DNA of 64,000 bases from Friedmanniella luteola. GTDB taxonomy: Bacteria > Actinomycetota > Actinomycetes > Propionibacteriales > Propionibacteriaceae. The stretch is taken from contig NZ_LT629749.1 in the NCBI RefSeq assembly GCF_900105065.1, positions 2,542,001 through 2,606,000 of the forward strand, read 5' to 3'. This document shows, piece by piece, positions 1 through 9,398 of this stretch. Under the pieces are notes generated by a model, which was not told where the DNA came from, did not search any database, and worked only from the letters and a program-made list of their open reading frames with translations. A program made the translations under genes and the position numbers. Position 1 is the stretch's first letter; every line of letters begins with the position of its first letter.

Positions 1-1504
1 GGAAGTCGGTGACCTCCTCGGGACGCTCGTCGACCAGCACGACCATGAGGTGGACCTCGGGGTTGTTCTGGCTGATGGCGTTGGCGATCGACTGCATGAT
101 CATCGTCTTGCCGGCCTTCGACGGCGACACGATCAGGCCGCGCTGGCCCTTGCCGACGGGCGCCACCAGGTCGATGATCCGGCCGACCAGGTTCGTCGGG
201 CCGGTCTCCAGCTTCAGCCGCTCCTGCGGGTACAGCGGCGTCAGCTTGCCGAACTCGACCCGGTTCTTCGCCGCCTCGGGGTCGCCGCCGTTGACCGTCT
301 CCAGCTTGATCAGGGGGTTGAACTTCTCCTTGCGGTCCCCCTCCTTGGAGGCCCGGATCTGCCCGGTGACGATGTCGCCCTTGCGGAGCCCGAACTTCTT
401 GACCATGTTCAGGGCGATGTAGGCGTCGTCGGGGCCCGGCAGGTAGCCCGAGGTGCGGACGAACGCGTAGTTGTCCATGACGTCGACGATGCCGCGTGCG
501 GGCACCAGGACGTCGTCGTCGGAGACGACCGGGTCGGACTCGAAGCGCTCCATGCCGCCCGAGCCACCGCGGCCGGTCGTGCGCCGGTTCTGCCGGTCAC
601 GGCTGCGCCGACGGCGTCCGCGACGGCCGCCGTCCTCGTCCCAGTCGTTGCCGCGGTCGGGGCCGCGGTCGTTGCCGCCCCGGTCGCCGCGGTTGTCGTT
701 GCCGCCGCGGTCGCCGCGGTTGTCGTTGCCCCGGTCGCTGCGGCCCTGCTGGTCGTTGCGGCCGCCGCCGTTGCCGTTGCCGCCGCCGTTGTTGTTGCCG
801 CGCTCGCCGCGGTCGTTGCCGCCGCGGTCCTGGCGGGACTCCTGCTCGCCGCGGGCCTGCTGGCCCTCACGCGGCTCGCGACCCTGCTGGGCGTCGCGGC
901 CGTTCTGCTCGCGGCCGTTCTGCTGGCCGTCGCGACCGTTCTGCTCGCGGCCGTTCTGCTGGCCGTCGCGACCGTTCTGCTCGCGGTTGCGCCGGCGGCG
1001 CTCACCGCCCTCGCGGCCGTTCTGGTCGTCCTCGGAGCCCTGGCCGGCCTCGCCCTGCTCGGGCCGGGTGCGGCCCTCGCCACCGTCGGCGCGGGCCTGG
1101 GTGGCCTCGGAACGGGCGCTCTCCTCGACGCGGGCGATCTCCTCGCGCGGTGCGCGCTGCAGGTCGCTGAGCGCGGCGGCGACGTCGGACCGGGAGGCCT
1201 CGTCGGAGCTGGGCGTGGGCGGGCCCGCCGCACGGCGGGCGGACCGGCGCTCGCCGTTGCCCCCACCGTTCGGGGCGGGGGCGCTGCCGCCCTGCGCCGC
1301 CCCGCCCGAGGAGGCCGGTCCGCGCTGGGCGGACTGGATGGCCTCGATCAGCTGGCCCTTGCGCATGGCGCCGGTGCCCTTGAGGCCGAGCGAGCCGGCG
1401 AGCTGCTTCAGCTCGGGCAGGACCATCGAGTCCAGCCCGGATCCCCGGCGCTTGCGCGCACCCTCAGCGGGAGCGTCGCTCGTCACTTCGGCGATGTCAG
1501 TCAA
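1..1504 (-). CDS. rho: Transcription termination factor Rho (3' end beyond window)
   Basis: RNA-dependent hexameric helicase that ends transcription. The reading frame opens with TTG at 1504 (TDIAEVTSD...), preceded by an AAAGGAAA ribosome site, and stays open to base 1, so about 500 residues are visible. Order: an N-terminal Rho_N helix region (LPELKQLAGSLGLKG, residues about 28-55), a long Arg/Gly/Asn/Gln-rich disordered insert (about 60-315), the cold-shock-like RNA-binding domain (GYLPGPDDAYIAL), then the ATPase core with P-loop SKAGKT (Lys466) and DERPEEVTDF. Large inserts are known in actinobacterial Rho; this one contains near-perfect short repeats. It lies 310 bases downstream of thrB with its own leader. 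The TTG start is the reason ATG-based ORF calls miss it; the opposite-strand ORFs here are shadows. Confidence 0.95.
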   Translation of the reverse strand, partial: MTDIAEVTSDAPAEGARKRRGSGLDSMVLPELKQLAGSLGLKGTGAMRKGQLIEAIQSAQRGPASSGGAAQGGSAPAPNGGGNGERRSARRAAGPPTPSSDEASRSDVAAALSDLQRAPREEIARVEESARSEATQARADGGEGRTRPEQGEAGQGSEDDQNGREGGERRRRNREQNGRDGQQNGREQNGRDGQQNGREQNGRDAQQGREPREGQQARGEQESRQDRGGNDRGERGNNNGGGNGNGGGRNDQQGRSDRGNDNRGDRGGNDNRGDRGGNDRGPDRGNDWDEDGGRRGRRRRSRDRQNRRTTGRGGSGGMERFESDPVVSDDDVLVPARGIVDVMDNYAFVRTSGYLPGPDDAYIALNMVKKFGLRKGDIVTGQIRASKEGDRKEKFNPLIKLETVNGGDPEAAKNRVEFGKLTPLYPQERLKLETGPTNLVGRIIDLVAPVGKGQRGLIVSPSKAGKTMIMQSIANAISQNNPEVHLMVVLVDERPEEVTDF

Positions 1505-1814
1505 TGTGTTTCCTTTCGGAACAGGCACCGTTGTGCCCGGTCCCCACCTCGGGGTGCGATCCCACGAGGCGCGAGTGCGATTCTCCCCACGTCCTGGCGA
1601 CGTGGCGGAGGGAAATGATGTGGCGGGAGACCCCGCACCCGCGTAGGTGGGGTGTGATGTCGTCCGAGCGCCTGCTCTGCGGCACTGCCTGGCCCCGAAC
1701 CGTTACCTGGGAGTCGCTGGTTCCCTGTGGTTCCCCTGGCCGTTGCGGCACAGAAAGGCTAGCACTGTCACCCGTCTTCGTGGCACATCCGCCGGACCCG
1801 GTGTGCCGCCCTTC
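1505..1814 (-). promoter_or_regulatory. rho upstream region: candidate promoter and ~250-nt leader
   Basis: There is no credible gene between thrB and rho. On the minus strand an extended -10 (TGC-TAGCCT, hexamer at 1761-1756) lies about 250 bases before the rho TTG, with no convincing -35. The transcript would have a long leader containing a GC-rich stem (ACCCC-ACC paired with GGT-GGGGT around 1626-1649). Long leaders are known sites of rho autoregulation in other bacteria; here that is only an inference. Confidence 0.35.
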
Positions 1815-2729
1815 TCAGCCGTCCACGGCCGTGATGGCCGCCCCCCCGCCCACGGCGAGCGGGACCCGGCGGAACCCCAACGGTTCGGCCTCCAGCTCCT
1901 GCAGCGCGGCCCGCCGGCCGAGCACCAGCACCGTCGGCCCCGCGCCGCTGATCACCGCCGCGTGGCCGAGGCCGCGCAGGTGGTTCATCAGCGTCCAGGA
2001 GTCCGGCATGGCCGGCCGCCGCTGGTCCTGGTGCAGCCAGTCGGCGGTCCCGGGCAGCAGCTGGTCGGGGTCGTGCGCCAGCGCGTGCACCAGCAGGGCG
2101 GCGCGCCCGGCGTTGCGGGCGGCGTCGCGGTGCGGGACCGAGGGGGGCAGCAGCCCCCGGGCGGCCTTGGTGGCCACGGCGACCGGCGGGACGAACACGG
2201 TGGCGGCCACGTCCGGGTGGACGGGGCTGACCGCGACCTCCACCCCAGCGGAGCCGGTCCAGGCGAGCACGAACCCGCCGTGGACGGCGGCGGCCACGTT
2301 GTCGGGATGGCCCTCGATCGTGGCGGCGTGCTGGAGGGTCCAACGCCGGCTCTCGGCCGTTTCTTCCCGGGCCCCACCCACCAGGCCGGCAGCGGCCAGG
2401 AGCCCGGCCACGATGGCCGCCGAGGACGAACCGAGGCCCCGGCCGTGCGGGATGGTGCTGTGGCAGCGGAGCCGCAACCCCGGCACCGTGTGGCCGAGGT
2501 CGGCGAGCCCGCGGAGCGTGGACCGCAGGATCAGGTGCGAGTCGTCGCGCGGGACGGCGTCGGCCCCCTCCCCCGTCACGTCGACGACGAAGCCGCCGTC
2601 GGTGACGGTCAGCTCGACCTGCTCCCGCCACGAGAGGGCCAGGCCGAAGCAGTCGAAGCCGGGACCGAGGTTGGCGCTGGTCGCGGGCACCTCGACGGTG
2701 ACCTGCCGGCCGGGTTCCAGCCGGTGCAC
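1815..2729 (-). CDS. thrB: Homoserine kinase
   Basis: Phosphorylates L-homoserine with ATP to O-phosphohomoserine, the step before threonine synthase. The 304-residue protein is a GHMP kinase: an N-terminal substrate segment (PATSANLGPGFDCFGLAL, about 14-31) and the Gly/Ser-rich ATP loop PHGRGLGSSSAA (about 93-104). Length is normal for the family. The GTG start follows the thrC stop by 7 bases, the usual actinobacterial hom-thrC-thrB operon order, so it is probably translated by coupling. No odd features seen. Confidence 0.95.
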   Translation of the reverse strand: MHRLEPGRQVTVEVPATSANLGPGFDCFGLALSWREQVELTVTDGGFVVDVTGEGADAVPRDDSHLILRSTLRGLADLGHTVPGLRLRCHSTIPHGRGLGSSSAAIVAGLLAAAGLVGGAREETAESRRWTLQHAATIEGHPDNVAAAVHGGFVLAWTGSAGVEVAVSPVHPDVAATVFVPPVAVATKAARGLLPPSVPHRDAARNAGRAALLVHALAHDPDQLLPGTADWLHQDQRRPAMPDSWTLMNHLRGLGHAAVISGAGPTVLVLGRRAALQELEAEPLGFRRVPLAVGGGAAITAVDG

Positions 2730-2736
2730 GCCCGGA

Positions 2737-3831
2737 TCAGCCGCGCAGGCCGCAGACCGCGGCCACGGACTGGAGCTCGGCCGCGACGACCTCGGCCTGC
2801 AGCGGGGTCCAGCGGGTCAGCGCGGTGTCGATGTCCTTGAGCCCGTGCCCGGTGACCGTGACGACGACCTGCTGCCCGGCGTCCAGCTCACCGGCCGCGT
2901 GCTTCTTCAGCAGGCCCGCCACGCCGGCCGCCGAGGCGGGCTCCACGAAGATGCCCTCCCGGCTGGCCAGCAGGGCCTGCGCGTCGAGGATCTGGTCGTC
3001 GGTGACGGACTCGATCAGCCCGCCCGAGGTGTCGCGGGCCTCGCGCGCGAGGTGCGCGGAGGCCGGGTTGCCGATCCGGATGGCGCTGGCCACGGTGTCG
3101 GGCTCGAGGACGCGGTGGCCGAGCACGAGCGGCGCGGCGCCCGCCGCCTGGAACCCCCACATCCGCGGCGTCCGGGTGGCCAGGCCGGCCGCGGCGTACT
3201 GGCGGTAGCCCCGCCAGTAGGCGGAGATGTTGCCGGCGTTGCCGACGGGCATGACGTGCAGGTCCGGGGCGTCCCCGAGGTCGTCGACCACCTCGAACGC
3301 GGCCGTCTTCTGGCCCTCGAGCCGGTTGTCGTTGACCGAGTTCACCAGCGAGACCGGGTAGTGGTCGGCCAGCTGGCGCGCGAGGTCGAGGCAGTCGTCG
3401 AAGTTGCCGTCCACCTGGACCACCTTGCCGCCGTGCACGATGGCCTGGGCCAGCTTGCCGGTGGAGATGCGGCCGGCGGGCAGCAGCACGATCGGCAGCA
3501 TGCCGGCCCGGGACGCGTAGGCGGCGGCGGAGGCGGAGGTGTTGCCGGTGGACGCGCAGACGACGGCCTGGGCGCCCTCGGCGGCCGAGATGCTGACGGC
3601 CACCGTCATCCCGCGGTCCTTGAACGAGCCGGTCGGGTTCGCGCCCTCGACCTTGACGAAGACCGCGCAGCCGAGCAGCTCCGACAGCGCGCCCGCCTCG
3701 ACCAGCGGGGTGCTGCCCTCACCGAGGGTGATCACGGGCCCGTCCGGGGCGATGGGGAGCCAGTCCCGGTAGCGGGCGATCAGCCCCCGGGACGTCGACG
3801 GGCTGCGCACTCCCACGGCGGCGTCGGACAT
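2737..3831 (-). CDS. thrC: Threonine synthase
   Basis: PLP enzyme converting O-phosphohomoserine to threonine. The 364-residue short-type protein has the PLP-lysine motif [11 protein letters not shown] near residue 65 and the phosphate-binding run [15 protein letters not shown] near residue 200. I chose ATG at 3831 because AAGGTGAG lies about 7 bases upstream; an in-frame GTG at 3840, which overlaps the hom stop, is the alternative. It is the middle gene of the hom-thrC-thrB operon. Confidence 0.95.
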   Translation of the reverse strand: MSDAAVGVRSPSTSRGLIARYRDWLPIAPDGPVITLGEGSTPLVEAGALSELLGCAVFVKVEGANPTGSFKDRGMTVAVSISAAEGAQAVVCASTGNTSASAAAYASRAGMLPIVLLPAGRISTGKLAQAIVHGGKVVQVDGNFDDCLDLARQLADHYPVSLVNSVNDNRLEGQKTAAFEVVDDLGDAPDLHVMPVGNAGNISAYWRGYRQYAAAGLATRTPRMWGFQAAGAAPLVLGHRVLEPDTVASAIRIGNPASAHLAREARDTSGGLIESVTDDQILDAQALLASREGIFVEPASAAGVAGLLKKHAAGELDAGQQVVVTVTGHGLKDIDTALTRWTPLQAEVVAAELQSVAAVCGLRG

Positions 3832-3832
3832 G

Positions 3833-5239
3833 TCACTCACCTTCCACTCGCATCACACTGGTCACGTCCCGCACCGTGTCGAGCTCCCGGAGGGAGGCGA
3901 CGGTGGCGCTGAGCGCCGCGTCGGTCGCGCGGTGGGTGACGATGACCAGCTGGGCGTCCTCGCCCCGGCCGTTCTGGCGGACCGTCTGGATGGACACGTC
4001 GTGCTGGGCGAAGACGTGGGCGATCGTGGCCAGCACGCCCGCCACGTCGGCCACCTCGAGGGAGAGGTGGTAGCGCGTCGTCACGTGCCCGATGCTGGCG
4101 ATCGCGCGGGCGGCGTAGCTCGACTCGCCCGGCCCGACCGCGCCGCGGACCCGGTTGCGGGCCACGGTGACGAGGTCGCCGAGCACCGCGCTGGCGGTCG
4201 GTGAGCCGCCAGCCCCCGGGCCGTAGAACATCAGCCGGCCCGCCGAGCGCGACTCGACGAAGACGGCGTTGTAGGCGCCGCCGACCCCGGCCAGCGGGTG
4301 GCTGCGCGGGATCATCGCCGGGTGCACGCGGACGGAGACGGTGCGGTCCGCGTCGTCGGCGGCGTCGGAGAGCTGGCAGATGGCCAGCAGCTTGACCACG
4401 CAGCCGATGGCCTTGGCCGAGGCGATGTCGGAGGAGCTGACCTCGGTGATGCCCTCGCGGTAGACGTCGGCGGCGGTGACGCGGGAGTGGAACGCGAGGC
4501 TGGCCAGGATGGCGGCCTTGGCGGCGGCGTCGAAGCCCTCGACGTCGGCCGTCGGGTCGGCCTCGGCGTAGCCGAGCTCCTGCGCCTCGGTGAGGGTGTC
4601 GCCGAACCCGGCGCCGTCGGTGTCCATCTTGTCGAGGATGAAGTTCGTGGTGCCGTTGACGATGCCGATCACCGAGGTGATCTCGTCACCCACCAGCGAC
4701 TCGCGCAGCGGCCGGATGATCGGGATGGCCCCCGCGACGGCGGCCTCGAAGTAGAGGTCGGCCTCGGCCCGGGCGGCGGCGGCGAACAGCGTCGCCCCGT
4801 CCTCGGCGAGCAGGGCCTTGTTGGCGGTGACCACGGACGCGCCGTGCCCGAGAGCGGTGAGGATCAGGGAGCGTGCGGGCTCGATGCCGCCGATCACCTC
4901 GATCACCAGGTCGACGTCGGGCCGGGCGGCCAGCGCCTCGGCGTCGGTGGTGAACAGCGCGGGGTCGATGCCCGGCCGCGGCCGGTTGCCCCGGCGGACG
5001 GCGATGCCGACCAGCTCCAGCGGCCGGCCGACGCGGGCCTGCAGGTCCACGGCCTGCTGCGTCAGCAGCCGGGCGACCTCGGAGCCGACCACGCCGCAGC
5101 CCAGCAGGGCGACCCGCAGGGGGGTCGCGCGGGTCCCGTCCGCCGACGTCTCCGGACCGGTCGCGGTCACCGCGCCGTCGCTTCGGAGGACACCCGTCGG
5201 TGTCGCGCTGGTCATCGTCACGGAGGTCCTCACCTGCAT
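3833..5239 (-). CDS. hom: Homoserine dehydrogenase
   Basis: NAD(P)H-dependent reduction of aspartate semialdehyde to homoserine, the branch point to threonine and methionine. The 468-residue protein has a Rossmann loop [14 protein letters not shown] near residues 43-56, the catalytic domain ([11 protein letters not shown] and [14 protein letters not shown]) and a C-terminal ACT domain ([18 protein letters not shown], about 390-407), which in this family senses threonine. The start is uncertain: ATG 5239 gives the full length, while ATG 5215 would remove eight residues. Its last codons overlap the GTG alternative start of thrC. Confidence 0.94.
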   Translation of the reverse strand: MQVRTSVTMTSATPTGVLRSDGAVTATGPETSADGTRATPLRVALLGCGVVGSEVARLLTQQAVDLQARVGRPLELVGIAVRRGNRPRPGIDPALFTTDAEALAARPDVDLVIEVIGGIEPARSLILTALGHGASVVTANKALLAEDGATLFAAAARAEADLYFEAAVAGAIPIIRPLRESLVGDEITSVIGIVNGTTNFILDKMDTDGAGFGDTLTEAQELGYAEADPTADVEGFDAAAKAAILASLAFHSRVTAADVYREGITEVSSSDIASAKAIGCVVKLLAICQLSDAADDADRTVSVRVHPAMIPRSHPLAGVGGAYNAVFVESRSAGRLMFYGPGAGGSPTASAVLGDLVTVARNRVRGAVGPGESSYAARAIASIGHVTTRYHLSLEVADVAGVLATIAHVFAQHDVSIQTVRQNGRGEDAQLVIVTHRATDAALSATVASLRELDTVRDVTSVMRVEGE

Positions 5240-5344
5240 CTCTTACGGCCAGGATGGGCCGGCGGCGCCTCATTCTCTCCCATCGGCCCGGCGAGCACGC
5301 ATGATCTGTCCGCCCTGTGGCGGCGCGCACCGGACCGGCCCGGG

Positions 5345-6745
5345 TCAGCCGACGTCGAGCGCCAGCAGGTCCTCGACCGTCTCGCGGCGGATCAGCGTGC
5401 GGACCTCGCCGTCGCGGACGGCGACGACCGGCGGCCGCGGCACGTGGTTGTAGTTGCTGGCCATCGAGCGGCTGTAGGCGCCCGAGGCAGGTACCGCGAC
5501 GAGGTCGCCAGGACGCACGTCGGCGGGCAGGAACTCGTCGCGGACCAGGATGTCGCCGCCCTCGCAGTGCTTGCCGACCACCCGCGCGAGGGCCGGCGGG
5601 GCGTCCGAGCGGCGGTTCGCGAGGGTGGCGGAGTACTCCGCGGCGTAGAGCGCGGTGCGGATGTTGTCGCTCATCCCGCCGTCGACGGCCACGTAGGTGC
5701 GGCTGGTCCCGCCGTCCAGCAGCACCTGCTTGACGGTGCCGACCCGGTAGAGGGCGAAGGCGCTGGGTCCGCTGATCGCCCGGCCCGGCTCGATGGACAG
5801 GTGCGGCACGGCCACCCCCTGCGCGGCGCACTCGGCCTCGACGATGCGGCGCAGCGCCCCCGCCAGGACGACCGGGTCGGCCGGGGTGTCGGCGCTGGTG
5901 TAGGCGATGCCGAAGCCGCCGCCGAGGTCCAGCTCGGGCAGCTCGACGCCGGTGGCGCGAGCGTGCTCGGCGTGCAGCCGGAGCGTCCGGCGGGCCGCGA
6001 CCTCGAAGCCGTCGGGCTCGAAGATCTGCGAGCCGATGTGGGAGTGGATGCCGCGCAGGTCCAGCGACGCGGCGTCCGCGCACGCCTGCAGCGCCCGGGC
6101 CGCCTGGCCGCCGGCGATGGAGAAGCCGAACTTCTGGTCCTCGTGGGCGGTGGCGATGTACTCGTGGGTGTGCGCCTCGACGCCGGTGGTCACCCTGACC
6201 ATGACCCGGGCGCGCACCCCCAGCTCGGCCGCCAGGGCGGACAGCCGGCCGATCTCGTCGAAGGAGTCGACGATGATGCGCCCCACCCCGGCGGTCAGGC
6301 CCTGGCGCAGCTCGTCGAGGCTCTTGTTGTTGCCGTGCAGCCCCACCCGGGACAGGTCGACGCCGGCCCGCTGGGCGACGGCCAGCTCGCCGCCGGTGCA
6401 GACGTCGAGCCCGAGGCCCTCCTCGCTCACCCAGCGCGCGACGGCCGTGCAGAGGAACGACTTGGCGGCGTAGTAGACCTCCCAGCCGGCGAACGCCTCG
6501 GCGAAGGCGCGGGCCCGGGCCCGCAGGTCGTCCTCGTCGACGACGTAGACCGGGGTGCCGCACCGCTCGGCGAGCTCGGCGACGTCCACCCCGGCGACCG
6601 TCAGCACACCGTCGTCGTCCTTGGCGACGTTGCGGCTCCACAGCCGCGGCAGCAGCGCGTTGACGTCGTCGGGCAGCGCCAGCCACCCGGGGGCACGGGA
6701 GGTCGCGTCGGCGTGGATCGAGCCGGCGACGTGGGTGTGGGTCAC
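5345..6745 (-). CDS. lysA: Diaminopimelate decarboxylase
   Basis: Last step of lysine synthesis: PLP-dependent decarboxylation of meso-diaminopimelate. The 466-residue alanine-racemase-fold protein carries the PLP lysine in YYAAKSF (Lys95), a glycine-rich phosphate site (LDLGGGFGIAY) and the C-terminal CEGGDILVRDE active-site motif. The GTG at 6745 (VTHTHVAGSIH) is chosen because the upstream in-frame extension is compositionally odd and runs into the tRNA-Arg promoter. A CAGGCT hexamer 7 bases before this GTG could drive a leaderless mRNA. In many actinobacteria argS lies directly upstream; here it is absent. Confidence 0.95.
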   Translation of the reverse strand: MTHTHVAGSIHADATSRAPGWLALPDDVNALLPRLWSRNVAKDDDGVLTVAGVDVAELAERCGTPVYVVDEDDLRARARAFAEAFAGWEVYYAAKSFLCTAVARWVSEEGLGLDVCTGGELAVAQRAGVDLSRVGLHGNNKSLDELRQGLTAGVGRIIVDSFDEIGRLSALAAELGVRARVMVRVTTGVEAHTHEYIATAHEDQKFGFSIAGGQAARALQACADAASLDLRGIHSHIGSQIFEPDGFEVAARRTLRLHAEHARATGVELPELDLGGGFGIAYTSADTPADPVVLAGALRRIVEAECAAQGVAVPHLSIEPGRAISGPSAFALYRVGTVKQVLLDGGTSRTYVAVDGGMSDNIRTALYAAEYSATLANRRSDAPPALARVVGKHCEGGDILVRDEFLPADVRPGDLVAVPASGAYSRSMASNYNHVPRPPVVAVRDGEVRTLIRRETVEDLLALDVG

Positions 6746-6830
6746 GGCGCCGAGCCTGCCAGACCCGGTGCAGCCCGCCCGGGCCGCGTCGCGGGCTGGA
6801 CGTCCGGTGGCGCGGGTCGCGCCGGGACAC

Positions 6831-6839
6831 TGGTACATT
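6831..6839 (+). promoter_or_regulatory. Candidate promoter (-10) of tRNA-Arg
   Basis: Extended -10 TGG-TACATT, with the predicted transcription start about 40 bases before the tRNA 5' end. No clear -35. Confidence 0.4.
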
Positions 6840-6884
6840 TCTCTTCGGCCCGAACGGGCTGGACGTCGGTCCCGACCGGCTCCG

Positions 6885-6959
6885 GCCCCCGTAGCTCAGG
6901 GGATAGAGCACCGCCCTCCGGAGGCGGTGGCGCAGGTTCGAATCCTGCCGGGGGCGCCA
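6885..6959 (+). tRNA. tRNA-Arg (anticodon CCG)
   Basis: Cloverleaf drawn by hand: acceptor GCCCCCG pairs with CGGGGGC, anticodon stem CCGCC/GGCGG closes the loop CTCCGGA (anticodon CCG, reads CGG), the T-loop is GGTTCGAATCC and CCA is encoded at 6957-6959. It reads CGG, a common arginine codon in such GC-rich genomes. A strong hairpin follows 6 bases downstream. Confidence 0.97.
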
Positions 6960-6964
6960 CCCAC

Positions 6965-7002
6965 CACGACGAGCCGGACCCGCACGGGTCCGGCTCGTCG
7001 TG
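6965..7002 (+). terminator. Hairpin terminator after tRNA-Arg
   Basis: A perfect 17-bp stem (6965-6981 with 6986-7002) and GCAC loop, without a U-run, lying just after the tRNA. U-less hairpins are common actinobacterial terminators. Confidence 0.8.
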
Positions 7003-7068
7003 CGTCCGGAGCCCACCCGCCGCCGCCCTGGTGGGAGGGCTGTCCTCCCGTCCGCCGGGCTCGCCCGG

Positions 7069-7077
7069 TGGTAGATT
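7069..7077 (+). promoter_or_regulatory. Candidate -10 for the GT87-like gene
   Basis: Extended -10 TGG-TAGATT, about 33 bases before the GTG at 7110; no recognisable -35. Confidence 0.4.
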
Positions 7078-7109
7078 CCTCGCGATCTGACGTCGGACGG
7101 GAAGCTGCT

Positions 7110-8420
7110 GTGTCTGCCAACGCCCCTGCCCCCACCCGACCGGGTCCCGGGGGACCCCTGCACCGGCTGGTGGGCTGGTGGGAGGCCCGCCGCAGCGGAC
7201 CGACGCTGGCGCTGGCCTGGGTCCTCACCCGGCTGGCCGTGCTGGGCGTGCTGGCCCTGTTCGAGCGGTTCGTCGTGGGCGACGTCTTCTACTACCACCG
7301 CAAGATCCGGGCCCTCCTCGACGTCGGCCTCGAGCACACGCTCAACGAGTACCCGACACCCGTCACCTGGCTGCTCTGGCTGCCCTACGGCGCCACCGGT
7401 GGTCACCGCGTCGGCTACCTGGTGGCGTTCATCGTCTTCATGCTGGCCCTGGACGCCGCGTTCACCGTGGCCCTGTACCGCACGAGCGGGCGGCGGCACA
7501 CCGGGCCGGCCGACTTCTGGCTGGCCTTCGTCCTGCTCGTCGGCCCGCTCTCCTACCTGCGCTTCGACATCCTCCCCGCCGTGCTCGCCGGCGGTGCCCT
7601 GCTCGCCGCACGGCGGCGGCCGTGGGTGACCGGTGCGCTGACCGGGCTGGGCGCGGCGATGAAGCTGTGGCCGGCGCTGCTCATCCCGGCGTTCCTGGCG
7701 CACCGGCCCGACCGCAAGGCGGCGGGCTGGGCCTTCGTCGGCGTGGGCTTCGGGTTGGCGGCGCTCAGCCTGCTGGCGGGCGGCTGGTCACGGCTCGTCT
7801 CCCCGCTCACCTGGCAGTCGGACCGCGGCCTGCAGATCGAGTCGGTCTGGGCCACCCCGGTGATGCTGGCCCGGGCCGTCCGGCCGTCGGCCTGGCTGGT
7901 GGACATCTCGAAGTACCAGGCCTACGAGATCTTCGGGCCTTCGGTCGCGCTCTGGTTGACGGTGGCCACGCTCGCGACCGTGGCCGGGCTCGTCGTCATC
8001 GTGGCCCTCTACCTGCGCGCGTTCCGCAACCCCGCCCCGACGGCGCTGGCCGTCGGCCTGGTCGTCCTGGCGACGGTCGCGGTGATGACGGTGACGAACA
8101 AGACCCTCAGCCCGCAGTACCTGCTCTGGCTGGGCGGACCGATGGCGGCGCTGCTGCTGCTCGCCCGCGACGGCACGGCCGGGCAGCGGGACCAGCTGCG
8201 CCGGCTCGCGGGCTTCCTGCTGGCGCTCGCCCTGCTCACCCACCTGGTCTACCCGCTCTTCTACGACGGACTGCTGGGCCGTTCGGGCCACCCCATGGTC
8301 GTCGTCTCCACCCTGGTGACGGCCGTCCGCAACCTCGCCCTCGTGGTGTTCACGGTGCAGGTGGTGCGGCTGGCGTGGCGCTGGCTGGCCCTGGCCGACC
8401 GCGACGCCGTCGCCGGCTGA
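7110..8420 (+). CDS. Polytopic membrane glycosyltransferase, GT87/DUF2029-like
   Basis: Predicted 436-residue integral membrane protein with about ten hydrophobic segments. The acidic first loop and the motif LGAAMKLWPALLIPAF (about 185-200) resemble the GT87 family of polyprenyl-phosphate-mannose-dependent mannosyltransferases, which build envelope glycans outside the membrane; the late motif NKTLSPQYLLWL is also typical. The specific sugar and acceptor cannot be told. Start GTG 7110 follows GGAAG; the longer frame upstream covers the tRNA and its terminator and is rejected. It stands alone, convergent with the GlcNAc importer. Confidence 0.75.
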   Translation: MSANAPAPTRPGPGGPLHRLVGWWEARRSGPTLALAWVLTRLAVLGVLALFERFVVGDVFYYHRKIRALLDVGLEHTLNEYPTPVTWLLWLPYGATGGHRVGYLVAFIVFMLALDAAFTVALYRTSGRRHTGPADFWLAFVLLVGPLSYLRFDILPAVLAGGALLAARRRPWVTGALTGLGAAMKLWPALLIPAFLAHRPDRKAAGWAFVGVGFGLAALSLLAGGWSRLVSPLTWQSDRGLQIESVWATPVMLARAVRPSAWLVDISKYQAYEIFGPSVALWLTVATLATVAGLVVIVALYLRAFRNPAPTALAVGLVVLATVAVMTVTNKTLSPQYLLWLGGPMAALLLLARDGTAGQRDQLRRLAGFLLALALLTHLVYPLFYDGLLGRSGHPMVVVSTLVTAVRNLALVVFTVQVVRLAWRWLALADRDAVAG

Positions 8421-8434
8421 CCGGACGACGACGA

Positions 8435-8464
8435 CGCCCCGCCACCCGGACGGGTGACGGGGCG
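8435..8464. terminator. Bidirectional hairpin terminator
   Basis: A 14-nt arm pair (8435-8448 with 8451-8464, one C/A mismatch) lies between the convergent GT87-like gene and the importer operon, placed to end both transcripts. Confidence 0.7.
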
Positions 8465-8492
8465 GGCGGCGTCCCCGGAGACCGGGGCGGAC

Positions 8493-9398
8493 CTACTTCG
8501 AGGTGCCCTGGGAGACCGAGCCCTGCAGCTGGCGCTGGAAGATCACGTAGACCACGAGCACCGGCGTCACGGTGATCACCACGGCCGCGAACAGCGCGCC
8601 GAAGTCGACGGCGTAGCCCGCCTGCGAGGCGAACGAGGCCATCCGCTGCGACAGCACGTAGTTCTGCACGTTGGTGTTGAGCGCCACCGGGATGAGGAAC
8701 TGGTTCCACAGCCCGAGGAAGTTGAAGATCAGCACCGACGTCAGGCCGTTCTTGGCCATCGGCAGCATCACCAGGAAGAACGTCTTCCACTCCCCCGCCC
8801 CGTCCAGCGCGGCCGCCTCGGCGATCTCGTCGGGCAGGGTCTTGAAGAAGGAGAACAGGAAGAAGACGGTGAACGGCAGCGCGAACGCGACGTAGGTGAT
8901 CGTCAGGCCCGGCAGGGTGTTCAGCAGCCCGAAGTTCCGCAGCGTGAAGAACAGCGGCACGATCGCGAGGAAGATCGGGAACGTCAGCCCGGCCAGCATC
9001 GCGTAGTAGACGAGCCGGTTCCCCGGGAACGAGAAGCGGGCCAGCACGTAGGCGCACATCGCCCCGAGGATCATCACGAGCACCAGCGCCGAGCCCACCA
9101 CGATGATCGTGTTGAGGAAGGCGCTGCCGATCCCGGCGGTCGTCCAGGCGTTGACGTAGTTGGTGAAGTTGAACGACGTCGGGAAGGTGAAGGGCGAGGA
9201 GAAGATCTGGTTGGTCGTCTTGAACGACGTCATGAACGTCCACAGCAGCGGCAGCACGACGATCAGCGCCCACAGGATGAGGATCGCGTGCGCGACGCCG
9301 CCGAACGCCTTCTCCCCGGCCGGCACCTGCGTCTTGCGGCGCGGCGGGTCGGGGCGCCGGTCCGCGCGGCGGGGCTCGGCCACCTGCGTCGCGGTCAT
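8493..9398 (-). CDS. ngcG: Sugar ABC transporter permease (NgcG/MalG type)
   Basis: Inner-membrane subunit of a carbohydrate importer, 301 residues, six predicted membrane segments, with the EAA loop EIAEAAALDGAGEWKTFF (about 190-207) that docks the ATPase. ATG 9398 overlaps the ngcF stop by four bases and has a strong AAGGAGGAGG ribosome site. There is no ATPase gene in the cluster; actinobacterial sugar importers commonly borrow a shared MsiK-type ATPase encoded elsewhere. The assignment to NgcG rests on the neighbouring NgcE-like binding protein. Confidence 0.85.
   Translation of the reverse strand: MTATQVAEPRRADRRPDPPRRKTQVPAGEKAFGGVAHAILILWALIVVLPLLWTFMTSFKTTNQIFSSPFTFPTSFNFTNYVNAWTTAGIGSAFLNTIIVVGSALVLVMILGAMCAYVLARFSFPGNRLVYYAMLAGLTFPIFLAIVPLFFTLRNFGLLNTLPGLTITYVAFALPFTVFFLFSFFKTLPDEIAEAAALDGAGEWKTFFLVMLPMAKNGLTSVLIFNFLGLWNQFLIPVALNTNVQNYVLSQRMASFASQAGYAVDFGALFAAVVITVTPVLVVYVIFQRQLQGSVSQGTSK

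Noticed and set aside
660-1000. Short direct repeats that might suggest a CRISPR array
   Set aside because: The repeats are in-frame low-complexity codons of Rho with no unique spacers.
50-1618. Long Ala/Val/Leu-rich open frames on the plus strand opposite rho
   Set aside because: They mirror the repeat-rich rho insert; rho has a clear ribosome site, domains and a continuous frame, so these are shadows.
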